Shown piece by piece: positions 63,922 to 64,000 of a DNA stretch of 64,000 bases. Each line of letters begins with the position of its first letter. Within the stretch, counting starts at the first letter, position 1. The notes under the pieces are model-generated. The model did not search any database. It saw only the letters and a program-made list of their open reading frames with translations, and was not told the origin of the DNA. The DNA comes from Styela clava (lineage: Eukaryota; Chordata; Ascidiacea; Stolidobranchia; Styelidae), in NCBI RefSeq assembly GCF_964204865.1, contig NC_135250.1, forward strand, positions 11,780,001 to 11,844,000, read 5' to 3'. Position numbers and translations under genes: made by a program.

Positions 63922-64000
63922 CTAATGAAAGTAATTGCAATTTATGCACCATTCGGTTTTAGTACTGAATGTTATTACAGAAATAATCGGAATGAATACA

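Noticed and set aside
1..64000. CRISPR array, operon or prokaryotic defence system
   Set aside because: The window is intron-rich animal DNA; the tandem repeats present have no spacer structure.

Overview
This window is animal nuclear DNA, most likely from an ascidian tunicate. It is AT-rich, its genes are split into many small exons with GT-AG introns, and transposon debris is dense between them. The clearest marker is a complete Brachyury gene whose T-box reads like ascidian Brachyury. Five gene loci can be assembled exon by exon: SPAG6/PF16 on the plus strand, and a 5-HT1-like amine receptor, Brachyury, a MATCAP-like tubulin carboxypeptidase and the 3' part of a KANK gene on the minus strand. 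The species is not identified; a phlebobranch ascidian is only a guess.

Layout. 1-15,400 has no cellular gene I can support. It holds hAT MITEs, a tRNA-derived SINE, a 5'-truncated L1/Tx1-type LINE with a 14-bp target duplication (6118-8162), and a second, decayed LINE of the jockey/CR1/L2 type split by two hAT insertions (8300-12540). 15,408-21,118 is SPAG6: an RFX-like X-box, a possible 5' UTR intron or trans-splice acceptor, ten coding exons, and introns full of SINEs and MITEs. 21,322-27,824 is a transposon nest: related hAT copies, a frameshifted ZBED/SCAND3-type hAT transposase, and a foldback-like unit with inverted minisatellite arms.

29,268-34,821 is the six-exon amine receptor. 34,822-44,673 is a roughly 10-kb gene desert with repeats. 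44,674-48,012 is Brachyury (nine coding exons, 514 residues), with candidate ETS and Fox sites upstream. 50,802-54,078 is a 1.64-kb direct tandem duplication that copied the 3' end of the neighbouring MATCAP-like gene. 53,783-59,382 is that gene, and 61,522-63,921 is the KANK 3' end, which runs off the right edge.

The genes do not form a pathway. SPAG6 (ciliary central pair), MATCAP (tubulin detyrosination) and KANK (cortical adhesion and microtubule linkage) all touch the cytoskeleton, but this may be coincidence. Exon junctions were set by hand from splice signals, reading phase and remembered family sequence; nothing was confirmed by alignment or transcripts.
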